DNA of 64,000 nt. Origin: GCA-2683135 sp964507445. GTDB taxonomy: Bacteria > Planctomycetota > GCA-002687715. The position numbers were made by a program, and so were the translations under genes. The notes below the pieces were generated by a model, which had not been told where the DNA came from, did not search any database, and saw only the letters and a list, made by a program, of their open reading frames with translations. The stretch is from the NCBI GenBank assembly GCA_964507445.1, contig CAZDQF010000012.1:62001-126000 (forward strand). Direction: 5' to 3'. Below, one piece after another: positions 36,301-44,852 of the stretch (position 1 is its first letter; each line of letters begins with the position of its first letter).

Positions 36301-38117
36301 GTGATGGTCGTCGGAACGTTGTCCGTGAGCAGGATTGACCCCGTCGCCGAGCACACCGTGACCGCGAGGCTGGTGGGGCTGACCGCCGCGACGCCGTCGT
36401 CCTTGTAGACCACGATGACGTGCCATCCGGTGTTCAGGGTCGCGCCCTGGTATGTGGAAAGGCCGACGGTCCCGCTGGCCTCCAGGGTCGTGGAGGTGCG
36501 GCTGCGCCATCCGGCGTTCGACCCCGGTGCGTACAGCCGCCAGTTGAGGTCGCTGCTGCCGCTGACGGTGATGTCGAAGCTGCCCGCGGCCGTGACCTCA
36601 AACTCGAACATCTGCATCACGTCGGTGGACCCCCAGGAGCTGGTCTCCGTCTCGCCGACCGCGAAGGTCTGGGCTTCGAGGAGGTCTGCGTAGGCGTTGG
36701 AGCCGCCGGAGAAGCGGTTCAGCTCGCCGGAGGTGGGCGCGACGGTTCCGAGGCGCCCGTTGGCGATGATGAAGTCGCAACTGCCGCCACCGAGGACCGA
36801 CGACGCATCTTCGTGGATCAGGTCCCAATCGCTGGCCGACGTGATACCGAAGCCGACCCAGCTGTTGGCCGCAGGTGTGCCGTTGAACACCTGGAAATCG
36901 CAGGTCACCGGGTCGGCGGCCCCGCTCTGCGAGCTGGCCAGGAACTGGGTCGAGCACCCGACGGTCTGTGCGATGGCCGTTTGCAGCGCTGGCCGGAGAA
37001 TGCTGGTCCCGCTGTTGGAGCTGGTGGAGCTGGTGCCGCAGCCGCCGTTGGTGTGGATGCCGATGGCCAGGCCCGTCGCGGTGTCGATGATGGGGCTCCC
37101 GGAGTTGCCGCCCTCGGTATCCACCCGGTGGCGGATCTGGTCGCCTACGTACCCGAAGTGCGTGCCGGTGTCCGTCTGTTGATCGTAGGCGCGGGTAGCG
37201 TTGTTGCTGTCATCCCCGTGTCCGGTGACGCGGAGGTTGGGCACCACGAACGGCGGGATGTACGCCGGCAAGGTCGTGGCCAGGCTAAAGAATGAACCCT
37301 GGTTGCCGAAAGCCGTGGTGCCTGTGGAGTTGGGGTGCAGGCGCGCGACGGCCCAGTCGTCGCCGCCTCCCGGCAGGCCCAGATTTTCGAACTGGATGGT
37401 GGATTGATCCACCGGGTACTGATCTGCGACGGGTGGGTGCTGGGCGCAGCCTGCGGCGTTGGATGCCGGGGTGTTGAATTCGGCGATGACAAACCAGTCC
37501 GGCAGCGGGTCGGCGCAGTGGCCGGCGCCGAGGATGGTGTTGGTCGAGCTGATCAACCAACCGGTGCAGGAGCCGCACGACGCGGCCGTCATGACGAGTC
37601 GGCAGACGCGTGCGTCATTGCTCAGGGTCCGCTCGTCGCCGCTGCCGCAGATGGTGTTGGACGTGCCCAGGATGGGCTGGATCCCCGCGTAGACGGTGCG
37701 GATGACGATCTGGCCGGTGGAGCCTGGCGCCAGCTCGATGGCCACGTCCACACGGTCTCCGTTGAACCACGCGGTGTGGTTCCGCCACTGCTTCAGGCGC
37801 AGGTGATCGAGCCGCTGGGTCTCCCCGTCTCGCGGGTTGGTCAGGATGACGGCGTCGTCAGGACCGATCTCGACGGTGTCGAAGAGCAACTGGAGCGAAT
37901 GGGCCCCGGTGACCTGGATGGGTGCGCTCCACGCTCGCCAGGGGATGTCCCTGCCGTTGCTCACCAAGCCCGAAGAGGCGGGGTAGTTGACCGCGGTGGC
38001 GATAGGTGCAGAGGGTTGGGCCACGACCGAAGGCATGGTCGCGGCGACGAGGAGGAGCGTCAGCGCTCCGAGTGCGGTGACTCGGCCGACAGGCCGGACA
38101 CTGATGGAGAGGGACAT
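33381..38117 (-). CDS. Large secreted trypsin-like protease with TIG domains
   Basis: This 1578-residue protein starts at ATG 38117, preceded by AGGAAG; the frame stays open upstream without a plausible leader. A signal peptide with a long hydrophobic core (ALGALTLLLVAATMPSVVAQ) and a beta domain lead into a trypsin-fold protease with the triad His near 199 (GAGHC), Asp near 254 (DDWAVARLH) and Ser near 341 (GGNSGSP). Three copies of the 190-residue SDWDL/WRLY unit follow, then five TIG domains and the same C-terminal module as the 3946-residue paralogue. It lacks FG-GAP repeats and the GQAGNMFDL domain. It is probably secreted and may bind and cleave extracellular protein; this is inference. 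Confidence 0.9.
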   Translation of the reverse strand: MSLSISVRPVGRVTALGALTLLLVAATMPSVVAQPSAPIATAVNYPASSGLVSNGRDIPWRAWSAPIQVTGAHSLQLLFDTVEIGPDDAVILTNPRDGETQRLDHLRLKQWRNHTAWFNGDRVDVAIELAPGSTGQIVIRTVYAGIQPILGTSNTICGSGDERTLSNDARVCRLVMTAASCGSCTGWLISSTNTILGAGHCADPLPDWFVIAEFNTPASNAAGCAQHPPVADQYPVDQSTIQFENLGLPGGGDDWAVARLHPNSTGTTAFGNQGSFFSLATTLPAYIPPFVVPNLRVTGHGDDSNNATRAYDQQTDTGTHFGYVGDQIRHRVDTEGGNSGSPIIDTATGLAIGIHTNGGCGTSSTSSNSGTSILRPALQTAIAQTVGCSTQFLASSQSGAADPVTCDFQVFNGTPAANSWVGFGITSASDWDLIHEDASSVLGGGSCDFIIANGRLGTVAPTSGELNRFSGGSNAYADLLEAQTFAVGETETSSWGSTDVMQMFEFEVTAAGSFDITVSGSSDLNWRLYAPGSNAGWRSRTSTTLEASGTVGLSTYQGATLNTGWHVIVVYKDDGVAAVSPTSLAVTVCSATGSILLTDNVPTTITDPCQDFRITAVAGRWNVVGISSPSDWDLVLGSATSYTGGADFALANGHLGTISPIWGQVNRFSGSSDGTMEHQDALSLSATGSNSVDAFAAGEILELREVNLTSTGTYAITVVGDSSISWRFYAPQSDANWVPEASSIASGNGGGGTVNVTVSSTGYHALLLYRNNGPSTDTTTVMSNICSVSTSTTLSGFGVATAAGPCAPFTFSPESGRWNAVGVASASDWDIGVGTGYSRSGGGVTDFVIANGHNGTVTPSNGVSSRFSGADSARLMRSYTVTLNVGTPYTIAGWPANRVIRMFEFDIPSPGSYDITLDNAPNLSWRLHEPGTDASWRSDNDYVALGAAGGTTLTRTFSTTGWHAISVYHATADPSSQPTFSVTVEPTPNPAPSTSSLSPSSAFAGGSSFTLTVNGSNFISGSSIRWNGSNLTTTYVNSGQLTASVSSALIASAGTASVDVETPAPGGGISGSQTFTINNPAPTLSSLSPSSATAGSGAFTLNVSGSNFNGSSVIRWNGLSQSTTLVSSTLVRCTIPAGFITNAGTRNVQVFNPSPGGGITPISTFTVNNPVPTVASVSPASAVVGSGPLAITVNGANFNSSSVIRFNGLGLATTLVSANAVTATVPGASLSTAGSVLVSVENPAPGGGLGSTNFTVENPTPSIVSVAPTFAVAGDATFTMNVNGSDFINGDSQVRWNGGPLPTSFVSSNQLQATVSAALIGTPGTANVDVETAGPGGGASGALSFPVLAPSIINITPSSIPILTAASPAQTITITGTNFHPGTVAYADGYALPTTYLNSSTLSCQVGPTVLGALRRGGLAIAVENAHTVPSNAVACVVGGLGSNAGTVTRNPLAPLPGESYGARCESGLPGFPLLLLADLTNPTPIYPWPSPAADFVLSVRGSQPAVPGDWFVVIDGIGVFGPPIPGIVYDAAGEFTLPGLTLPNPALGWSITVQGAYINPSSPVGFTLQWPRYPDQL

Positions 38118-38380
38118 TACTTCCTGGTTCCTTTGGAATGATGAGGGTCCACTGGGGTGAAACGTCGAGCGGGGGGCGGGAGACCCCCCAAGTTGTAGTG
38201 GATTCACCCGCCGCTGGGGTTTCGTGCGACAAAAAAAAGGGGATTCTGCGATTTGCAGTCGACGAAGGGGCGTCCGGAGCTCCGAACTGAGTCCCTCGGC
38301 CGGCCACGCGGCCTTCGCAAGCGCCTCTCCCGCAGTTACTTGTGCCTGCGCTCCGAGCACTCTGCGGTCGGCGCGAGGCT
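38118..38380. other. Gap between thiolase and second giant gene
   Basis: This 263-base non-coding stretch has, on the minus strand, a run of eight T at 38231-38238 preceded by a weak 4-bp hairpin (CTGC/GCAG), a possible terminator for the thiolase operon. Nearer the giant gene, GGGGGG at 38171-38176 can pair with CCCCCC at 38184-38189 in its leader. No promoter is clear. Confidence 0.4.
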
Positions 38381-39649
38381 CTATCGCAGGCTGAGGCTCA
38401 GGGCGCCGCCCTGGCCGCCGCCGATGCAGAGGGTCGCGAGGGCTCTCGAGCCGTGGCGGCGTCTTAGTTCCAGGAGGCTGGTCAGCACCAGGCGGGCGCC
38501 GGTCATCCCCACGGGGTGTCCCATGGCGATGGCGCCCCCGTTGACGTTGAGGCGTTCGGTGGGGATGGTCCCCAGCGGATCGTCTCGCGAGAGGACGTCC
38601 CTGGCGTAATCCCCGTCCTCCGCGGCTCGGAGGCAGGCCAGGACCTGAGCGGCGAAGGCCTCGTTGATCTCGATCAGGTCATAGTCGGGGAGGGGGGCGT
38701 CCGGGTGAAGGCGGCTCATGGCGTGCACCGGTCCCAAGCCCATGCGCCGGGGATCGCACCCCGCGTACGCCCATTCGTCGAGGAAGCCGAGGGGGGTGAG
38801 CCCCATGGTCTCCGCCCACCGTTCGTCCCCTACCAGCAAGGCCACCGCCCCGTCGGTGATCTGGCTGGAGTTGCCGGCGGTCACGGAGCCGTGGCGACGA
38901 TCGAACACGGTGCGTAGCCTGGCCAGACGTTCAGGAGTGGAGTCGTCCCGGACTCCTTCGTCATCTCGGAGGACGCCTCCTTGATGGACGACATCGAAGG
39001 TCTCCTCCCGGAGCTTGTCCCGACCAGCGAGGGCCTTGCGGTGGCTCTCGGCGGCGAATCCGTCTTGCGCGCTGCGTGAGATCGCCCATTCACGGGCGAG
39101 GAGCTCCGCCGTGTCTCCCATGCCCATGCCCACTACCGGGTCGGTCAGCCCGCGGATGAGCGCGGCCTCCGGGCTGATCATGGAAGGGCGGAAGCCCACC
39201 AGGGTTCGCATCCGGGCCCACACGGAGCGGGCTCGTTGCAGTCGTTTGAACCAGGCCACCGCTCGGGGACGGAACAGGAGCGGGTAGTTGCTCATGCTCT
39301 CCGTCGCGACAGCGGCGAACAGGTCTCCGCGGCCGGCGCGTAGTCGGAGTGCGCACTGGGTGATGGCCTCGAAGCCGGAGGCGCAATTGCGGTGCACCGT
39401 CATGGCCTCGACGGATTCGGGGACGCCGGCACGAAGAGCGATCACCCTGCCGATGTTAGGGGCGTCAGGGCCCTGTCCGACGTTGCCGCAGACCACCGTG
39501 TCCAGCCGTGACGGGTCGACGTCTGTGCGCAGCAGCAGCTCGCGGAGGGCCAGGGTGCCGAGGTCGTCGGCTCCCAGGCGGCGCAGGGCCCCGTCCATCT
39601 TCCCGAGTGGGGTGCGGATTCCGGCCAGGATGCAGAGTCGTTGGCTCAC
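38381..39649 (-). CDS. Thiolase (acetyl-CoA acyltransferase), FadA/FadI type
   Basis: In this 422-residue protein the GTG at 39649 overlaps the upstream stop as GTGA, and the thiolase fold begins directly after it (RLCILAGIRTPLGK). The nucleophile cysteine is in HRNCASGFEA, the histidine is in NVNGGAIAMGHPVG, and the second cysteine is in LCIGGGQGGAL. It catalyses the last step of fatty acid beta-oxidation, cleaving 3-ketoacyl-CoA to acetyl-CoA. The tight coupling to the FadB-type gene argues for beta-oxidation rather than acetoacetyl-CoA synthesis. A longer frame to 39739 lies inside the upstream gene and is rejected. Confidence 0.93.
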   Translation of the reverse strand: MSQRLCILAGIRTPLGKMDGALRRLGADDLGTLALRELLLRTDVDPSRLDTVVCGNVGQGPDAPNIGRVIALRAGVPESVEAMTVHRNCASGFEAITQCALRLRAGRGDLFAAVATESMSNYPLLFRPRAVAWFKRLQRARSVWARMRTLVGFRPSMISPEAALIRGLTDPVVGMGMGDTAELLAREWAISRSAQDGFAAESHRKALAGRDKLREETFDVVHQGGVLRDDEGVRDDSTPERLARLRTVFDRRHGSVTAGNSSQITDGAVALLVGDERWAETMGLTPLGFLDEWAYAGCDPRRMGLGPVHAMSRLHPDAPLPDYDLIEINEAFAAQVLACLRAAEDGDYARDVLSRDDPLGTIPTERLNVNGGAIAMGHPVGMTGARLVLTSLLELRRRHGSRALATLCIGGGQGGALSLSLR

Positions 39650-41616
39650 GAGGACTCCTCCGCCCAGTGAAGCAGGCCGCCCTTCTCCGGTGGGAACCCG
39701 ATCCCGAAGACGGTGCCGATGTCCACGTCTTCGGGGCACAGGACGAGGCCCTCCGCCAGGATGGCCTGCGCTTCCGTCACCATCCGACCGACCAGCCGCG
39801 CGGACAGGTCCGGGTCCGCCGCCGCGTTCCGCCGCGAGGGTCGCCGCTTGCCGTAGGTGTAGAAGCCGCGACCGGACTTCTTGCCCAGGTGCCCCTTCTC
39901 GACCCGCTGTTCGATGCTCGGGTGAAGCTCGAACGGATTCCCGTCCCGTGTCGCCGCGTGTCGTCCGGCGTCGACGATGACGTCGAGGCCGACCTCGTCC
40001 ATGAGCCGGAAGGGCCCCATGGGTAGCCCGAAAGCCCTGATGGATGCGTCTACGGACTCCCGGTCCACGCCTCCGTCGCAGATGCGGCAGGCCTCCAAGA
40101 AGTACGGCGCCAGGAGCCGGTTCACCAGGAACCCCGGACCGTCGCCGACGACGATGGGGGTCTTGCCAAGCGCCTTCGCGGCGGCCAGTCCACGGGCCAG
40201 GGTGTGGTCGGAGGTCTTCGCCCCACGGACGATCTCCAGCAGCGGCATCAACCCCGGGGGGTTGAAGAAATGCAGGCCGAGGAACCGGCCCGGGACCCCC
40301 GTGGCGTCCGCCAGCTCATCAACGGAGAGGCTCGAGGTGTTGGTGGCGATCATCGTCCGGTCGGAGGTCTCGGCCACCACCTGGGTGAGGATGTCGTGTT
40401 TGAGCTCCATGCGCTCCGGCGCCGCCTCGATGACGCAGTCCATGGAGCGGAGGCCGTCGATCTTCGTGGACACCGTGAAGCGGGTGCGGTGGAGGTGTGC
40501 CTCCGCTTTGCTCATGTCGCCACGCCGGACGCGCCGCTTCAGTTCGTTCTCGACGCGTCTCAATCCGGCGGCGAGGGCGTCCGGTTGGGGGTCGATGAGG
40601 CGCACGCCGAGCCCCTTGCCGACGGCCAGGGCCGCGATCCCGGCTCCCATGGTGCCGCCGCCGATGACCGCCAGCTCGCGGGGGCCCTCCGTGTCCCGAC
40701 CGGCGCCGTAGACCGGTGGCCGGTTCCCGTCCCGGGTGAGGCGGAACAGCCGCAGCAGGTTCTCATGGGCGGAGGTCTGGAGGAGCTTCAGCACCTCCTG
40801 CCGTTCCGACTCCAGGGAGTCGGACGTGGGAGCGGTGACGGAACTCGCCATGACCTCGAGAGCGGCCATGGGCGCCGGAAACCGTCCCTTGGTCTGCTTC
40901 AGGATCGCCTTGCGAGCGAAGCGCTGGGTCAAGGCCCGTCCGGGAGGGGTGTGGTCCAGGAACCGCTGGATCATGCCCTTGCGAGGGCGCCGGCCGTGTC
41001 CTCCCCGACCCCGCTCTTCGATCAAGTCGAGGGCGACAGGGACCAGTTGCTGGCTCGCCACGACGTCGTCCACCAGGCCGAGTCTGCGGGCCTTGCGAGC
41101 GTTGACGGTCTTGCCCGCGGTGACCAGGGGGATGGCCGCCCCCAGGCCGATCAGGCGAGGCAGCCGCGTGCTGCCGCCCCAGGCGGGGAGGATGCCCAGC
41201 TTGGTCTCGGGCAGGCCGAGTTGAGTCTTGGGGTCCTCCGTCGCCAGGCGGGCGTCGCACGCGAGGGCCAGCTCCAGGCCGCCGCCGACGCAGACCCCGT
41301 CAACGAGCGCGACGGTCACTTGTGGTAGGTGTGCGATGCGTTCGAACAGGTCCTGACCACGGCGGATCATGACCTCGGCCTCTGCTGGGGACTCCAGGGC
41401 GGCCATGGCGTCCACGTCGGCGCCGGCGCAGAACACGCCCGGGACCTCGCTGCGGAACAGGACGCCTCGGAGGTCCTTGTTGGCGACCAGCTCCTGGAGC
41501 AGCTCCTCCAGCTGCTCCACCACACCTTCGCCGATGACGAACGGAGCGTCGTCCTCGGTCCGGAAGGTGACGGCGACGACGCCGTCCTCTATCTGGTCAG
41601 CCCTGATCATCCCCAT
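39646..41616 (-). CDS. Fatty acid oxidation alpha subunit: enoyl-CoA hydratase / 3-hydroxyacyl-CoA dehydrogenase
   Basis: This protein has about 656 residues; the start is ATG 41616 or ATG 41610. The N-terminal crotonase domain has the oxyanion-hole motifs FCAGADVDAM and VGGGLELALACD and the catalytic-type region PETKLGILPAWGG. The dehydrogenase half begins with the NAD motif VIGGGTMGAGIA and has HFFNPPGLMPLLEI and the C-terminal helical domain. This is the FadB/FadJ architecture, somewhat shorter than E. coli FadB. It hydrates enoyl-CoA and oxidises the 3-hydroxy product. It partners the thiolase downstream. No acyl-CoA dehydrogenase is in the cluster. Confidence 0.93.
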   Translation of the reverse strand: MGMIRADQIEDGVVAVTFRTEDDAPFVIGEGVVEQLEELLQELVANKDLRGVLFRSEVPGVFCAGADVDAMAALESPAEAEVMIRRGQDLFERIAHLPQVTVALVDGVCVGGGLELALACDARLATEDPKTQLGLPETKLGILPAWGGSTRLPRLIGLGAAIPLVTAGKTVNARKARRLGLVDDVVASQQLVPVALDLIEERGRGGHGRRPRKGMIQRFLDHTPPGRALTQRFARKAILKQTKGRFPAPMAALEVMASSVTAPTSDSLESERQEVLKLLQTSAHENLLRLFRLTRDGNRPPVYGAGRDTEGPRELAVIGGGTMGAGIAALAVGKGLGVRLIDPQPDALAAGLRRVENELKRRVRRGDMSKAEAHLHRTRFTVSTKIDGLRSMDCVIEAAPERMELKHDILTQVVAETSDRTMIATNTSSLSVDELADATGVPGRFLGLHFFNPPGLMPLLEIVRGAKTSDHTLARGLAAAKALGKTPIVVGDGPGFLVNRLLAPYFLEACRICDGGVDRESVDASIRAFGLPMGPFRLMDEVGLDVIVDAGRHAATRDGNPFELHPSIEQRVEKGHLGKKSGRGFYTYGKRRPSRRNAAADPDLSARLVGRMVTEAQAILAEGLVLCPEDVDIGTVFGIGFPPEKGGLLHWAEESS

Positions 41617-41658
41617 GTCGCCCGCGGATATCCTAATCAACCCCGGGCCGCAGGGGGA

Positions 41659-42573
41659 TCAGCGAATCGAAGCCCAGCCCGGGTTGAGGTGGGGCAGCAG
41701 CTCGTCGCGGACGTTGGCGGCCGCCGCGCGACCACGCTCCGCCATCTCCGCCGCCTGGTTGAAGTCTGACCAGGGGAGGCTGTCCACGTCAGGGTGGATG
41801 ATGACATCCGCGAGGGAGAGGACGTGGTCACGGAACACCGTCCCGGCGATCTCCTCCATCCTCATCATGACCCCGAGGGCGGTCTCGCAAGTCTCGAGGG
41901 GGGTCACCGCCCGGCTCACGTCTGCCGCGATGACCAGGGACGGGTTGTAGTAGCGACACTCCTGGGTTGGCAACGGAGAGAAGATGCCGATGTCCGAGAG
42001 CAGCATGCCGTCCAACTCCACCGGCGGGAAGATGCCAGGGAGCGAGGCGGATCCACGGACCGCCTTTCGGAGATTGCCCTTCTCGAGGACCACCCGCCTG
42101 CCGCTACGAAGATCGATGGCCACGATGGTCAGGGGAATGCTGGCGTCGGCGATGTCGGCGTCGGGCAGCACGTTGTCGGCGACGTCCTTGAGCAGCTGGG
42201 ATGCCAGCAGGCCCTTCTTGGTCACCACGCGGTTGAACATCCGGTTGGCGCGGAGGTACTCGCGGATCTGGTTGAACCAGCCGACCCCGCCGTCCTTGCC
42301 GTCTCCGTTCTGGTTCTGACCTCGGCTGGCGCCCATCATGGACTTCTGGTGCGTCTGGAATCGGTCGCTGGTCACGTAGTCGATGACCCGCTTGGAGATC
42401 ACGTCGGCGTCGGGCTCGAAGGCATAGGCGGCGCCAACGATGCTGCCGATGCTGACGCCGACGATGCGGTCCGGTCGGATGGGGCTCTGCTCCAGCACCT
42501 CGAGGACGCCAAGGTGAGCGAGCCCGCGGGCGCCGCCGCCACCGAGAGCGACCACCACCGGACCACGGCTCAT
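41659..42573 (-). CDS. Patatin-like phospholipase / acyl hydrolase
   Basis: This 304-residue protein carries the patatin marks: oxyanion motif GGGGARG near the N-terminus, nucleophile elbow GVSIGS (Ser) and a later Asp in LLSDIG. The usual D-G-G/A form of the last motif is altered to SDIG, but the Asp is present. It has no signal peptide, so it is predicted to be cytoplasmic or membrane-associated. It is expected to release fatty acids from membrane or storage lipid. Its ATG overlaps the stop of the acyl-CoA ligase gene as ATGA, and the FadB-type gene follows 42 bases later. Confidence 0.92.
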   Translation of the reverse strand: MSRGPVVVALGGGGARGLAHLGVLEVLEQSPIRPDRIVGVSIGSIVGAAYAFEPDADVISKRVIDYVTSDRFQTHQKSMMGASRGQNQNGDGKDGGVGWFNQIREYLRANRMFNRVVTKKGLLASQLLKDVADNVLPDADIADASIPLTIVAIDLRSGRRVVLEKGNLRKAVRGSASLPGIFPPVELDGMLLSDIGIFSPLPTQECRYYNPSLVIAADVSRAVTPLETCETALGVMMRMEEIAGTVFRDHVLSLADVIIHPDVDSLPWSDFNQAAEMAERGRAAAANVRDELLPHLNPGWASIR

Positions 42574-44081
42574 GGGGTCGTGCCCTGCTGCTCGGGGATC
42601 AACTGCGTGCGGCGGTCCACGATGCGGACCTCCTTCATCTCTTCCTCCATGCCGACGCGTCGCAGCAAGGAGTTGACGTCTTCGATGACCACCTCGTTCA
42701 GGTGAAGCTCGCAGCGTTCACTGACCACGTCCTGGATTCGATGTCGGAAGCGGTCCCGGTCCGCCCCGTCCTTGAGCGCGGCGTAGAGGACCAGCTCGTC
42801 CGTCTCGAAGGGGTCGTCGTTGAGCTTGCGGATCTCAAGTTGCCATTCCTCGACCTCCAGGTCGCCGCTGAAGGCCTCCGAGAGGGTGTTGAGGTTGACG
42901 AGGCAGCCCTTCACCTTGCCGATGTCCAGGCTCTTGACGTTGGACGTGCGTTGGATGTCGGACATGATCCGCGGGACGGTGCGCCCACATCCCGGGCAGG
43001 GCTCGGAGACGATGCCGCCTTGGACGATATCCCCGGTCCTGTAGCGCAGGACCACGCTGCCCCGCCCGTCGAGGGATGTGTAGACGAGCTCCCCCGTCTC
43101 GCCTTCCGGCAGCGGCTCGCCGCTGTCGGGATCGACGATCTCGAACAGAGCCAGGTCCGGGTACGTGTGGAACCCGGTCCGACGAGCGCCGGTGCACTCC
43201 GCCCAGCATTGCCGGGCCTCCGTGAATCCGAGCACGGAGGCGACGCGGACGTCCTCGGCGCCGCACTCGGCCATGAGCTCGACGACCTTGCGTTTGAAGC
43301 CTGCCGGCACGTTCTCGCCACCCAGCGCGACGATGCGCACCGAAGACATGTCGAGCCCGTGTTCCATCATGCGTCGGAGCACGTGATAGTAGTAGCCGGG
43401 CATGGCGACGATCACGGTTGGCTTGAGCCGCTCGAACGCGGCGATCAGCCGATCCGTGGGCATGGAGCGACCGCCGCCGGTGTTCAGGGACAGGGTCCCC
43501 GTGGCGATGCCGGCGAAGGTGGTCTGCCAGAAGGCGAGGTGCGGCGCGTAGGGGAACAGGTTCAGGACCCGGTCGTCCCCCGGCCGGATACCCACGACCT
43601 CTGACAGGCGCCGTCCGGACTCCATGAGCAGTCGGTGGTCATAAGGAGTCAGGAAGAACGGGATGGACCCGGAGCTCCGACCTGTCGTGAAGAACATGCT
43701 GCATGGGTTGAACTCCCGGAAGAGTCGTTCCCGTAGTCGCTTCTTGCCCAGCAGGAGCTTCGTGCCCAGGAGCTTGAGCTTCTCGCTGGTCGGCAACGCC
43801 GTCTTGATCAGGTGCTCGTTGGGCTGGAGGATCAGGTCCTTGGGGCCGTTCGGATGGGCTTCGCTGACCAGGATGTCGGCCTTCGTCGTGAACGGGATGC
43901 GGCGCAGGTCGTCCAATGTGCGGACGTCTCCCGCCTCCAGGCCAGCGGACTCGAACAGCCTCCTGTACAAGGGGCTGAACGGGAGTACCCGCGTCCTCAG
44001 GTGTTTCCTGAGCTTGGCTTCCTGGAGGGCTCGGATCTCTCCGGCGGAGAGATGACCCCAGGATCCTCTGTTGCCCACCAT
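42570..44081 (-). CDS. AMP-forming acyl/aryl-CoA ligase, PaaK-like
   Basis: This 503-residue protein of the ANL superfamily is most like phenylacetate-CoA ligases. Visible features are the phosphate-binding loop TTGRSSGSIPF (a variant of SSGTTGxP), the GGENVP segment, the ATP-site motif RYRTGDIV and the Cys pair PCPGCGRTVPRI typical of the PaaK group. Aryl, fatty or other acids are possible substrates. The context (patatin, FadB, FadA downstream) suggests that it activates released fatty or aromatic acids to CoA esters, which is inference. It is translationally coupled to the patatin gene. Confidence 0.85.
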   Translation of the reverse strand: MVGNRGSWGHLSAGEIRALQEAKLRKHLRTRVLPFSPLYRRLFESAGLEAGDVRTLDDLRRIPFTTKADILVSEAHPNGPKDLILQPNEHLIKTALPTSEKLKLLGTKLLLGKKRLRERLFREFNPCSMFFTTGRSSGSIPFFLTPYDHRLLMESGRRLSEVVGIRPGDDRVLNLFPYAPHLAFWQTTFAGIATGTLSLNTGGGRSMPTDRLIAAFERLKPTVIVAMPGYYYHVLRRMMEHGLDMSSVRIVALGGENVPAGFKRKVVELMAECGAEDVRVASVLGFTEARQCWAECTGARRTGFHTYPDLALFEIVDPDSGEPLPEGETGELVYTSLDGRGSVVLRYRTGDIVQGGIVSEPCPGCGRTVPRIMSDIQRTSNVKSLDIGKVKGCLVNLNTLSEAFSGDLEVEEWQLEIRKLNDDPFETDELVLYAALKDGADRDRFRHRIQDVVSERCELHLNEVVIEDVNSLLRRVGMEEEMKEVRIVDRRTQLIPEQQGTTP

Positions 44082-44102
44082 TGCGATTGCCTGTACGGAT
44101 CA

Positions 44103-44140
44103 TCCCTCGCTTCGGAGGGAGGTTTCCGGTGTGCCACCGG
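44103..44140. terminator. Tandem hairpins downstream of the sigma factor gene
   Basis: Two perfect 6-bp hairpins, 44103-44120 (TCCCTC/GAGGGA) and 44126-44140 (CCGGTG/CACCGG), lie in the 114-base gap between sigma factor and ligase genes. There is no U-tract. They may attenuate or process the transcript rather than end it. Confidence 0.35.
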
Positions 44141-44195
44141 CGGATCCGCTCCCATGTGCACCATCGGCACGGGAGGGGCCTGATGGAGAGGCCTC

Positions 44196-44852
44196 TTAGA
44201 GATACTTCAGGGGGTTCTCCCCGAGGACCCGTCTCCAGTGCTCAAGGCCTCGCTTCAATTGCTGGGAGACCGTGTTCTTCTTCACGTTGAGGATCTCCGC
44301 AATCTCCGTGCGGCTCTTGCTTTGCAAGCAGGCCAGGTCGAGCACCTCGCGGTACGTCTCCGGCACGGTCTCCAGGGACTCGACCAACCGCTGCCGCAGG
44401 TCCTTGCGGCCGATCTGCGTCGCCGGACCGGCACCCGTCGCGGCGGGATCTCCTCGCGGTGCGTCGCTGTCGTCGTTGGGATCGAGAGCTGCCAGATCCT
44501 CCCTGCCTTCGTCGTGACGACAGCGGTCGAGGATCACCCAGTGCACCTGTTTGCGGAGCCAGTCGAGGAAGCTCCCCTTCTTGCGGTACTCGAACTGATC
44601 GATCTTGCGGATGGCTCGCCACCACGCTTCGTTGATGATCTCGTCCGGATCGTGCCGCGTCCGCATGGCCGGGCCCAGCTTGTGGGCGACGAACAACCGC
44701 AGGCGCAGAGCATAGCGACGTTCGAGGAACTGGAGCGCTCCTCCAGCGTTGGCGTCCCGCCGGAGGGCCTGCACCCAGACCTCCGAGTTCTCGTGCTCCG
44801 CCGGGTCCGGGAGGGACCCCGAGTTCTGTGGACTGTCTTGTGACTCAGCCAT
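44196..44852 (-). CDS. ECF-like RNA polymerase sigma factor
   Basis: This 218-residue protein starts at ATG 44852; the frame runs on upstream only as antisense of the SLC13 gene. The sigma region 2-like segment lies in DPDEIINEAWWRAIRKI and DWLRKQVHWVILDRCRHD. Region 4 lies in VPETYREVLDLACLQSKS and the helix-turn-helix RTEIAEILNVKKNTVSQQLK. An acidic linker rich in Asp, Ala and Gly separates them. The N-terminal 25 residues are acidic and polar. No anti-sigma gene is adjacent. It lies upstream of the lipid-use cluster on the same strand and may control it, although nothing in the sequence proves this. Confidence 0.9.
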   Translation of the reverse strand: MAESQDSPQNSGSLPDPAEHENSEVWVQALRRDANAGGALQFLERRYALRLRLFVAHKLGPAMRTRHDPDEIINEAWWRAIRKIDQFEYRKKGSFLDWLRKQVHWVILDRCRHDEGREDLAALDPNDDSDAPRGDPAATGAGPATQIGRKDLRQRLVESLETVPETYREVLDLACLQSKSRTEIAEILNVKKNTVSQQLKRGLEHWRRVLGENPLKYL

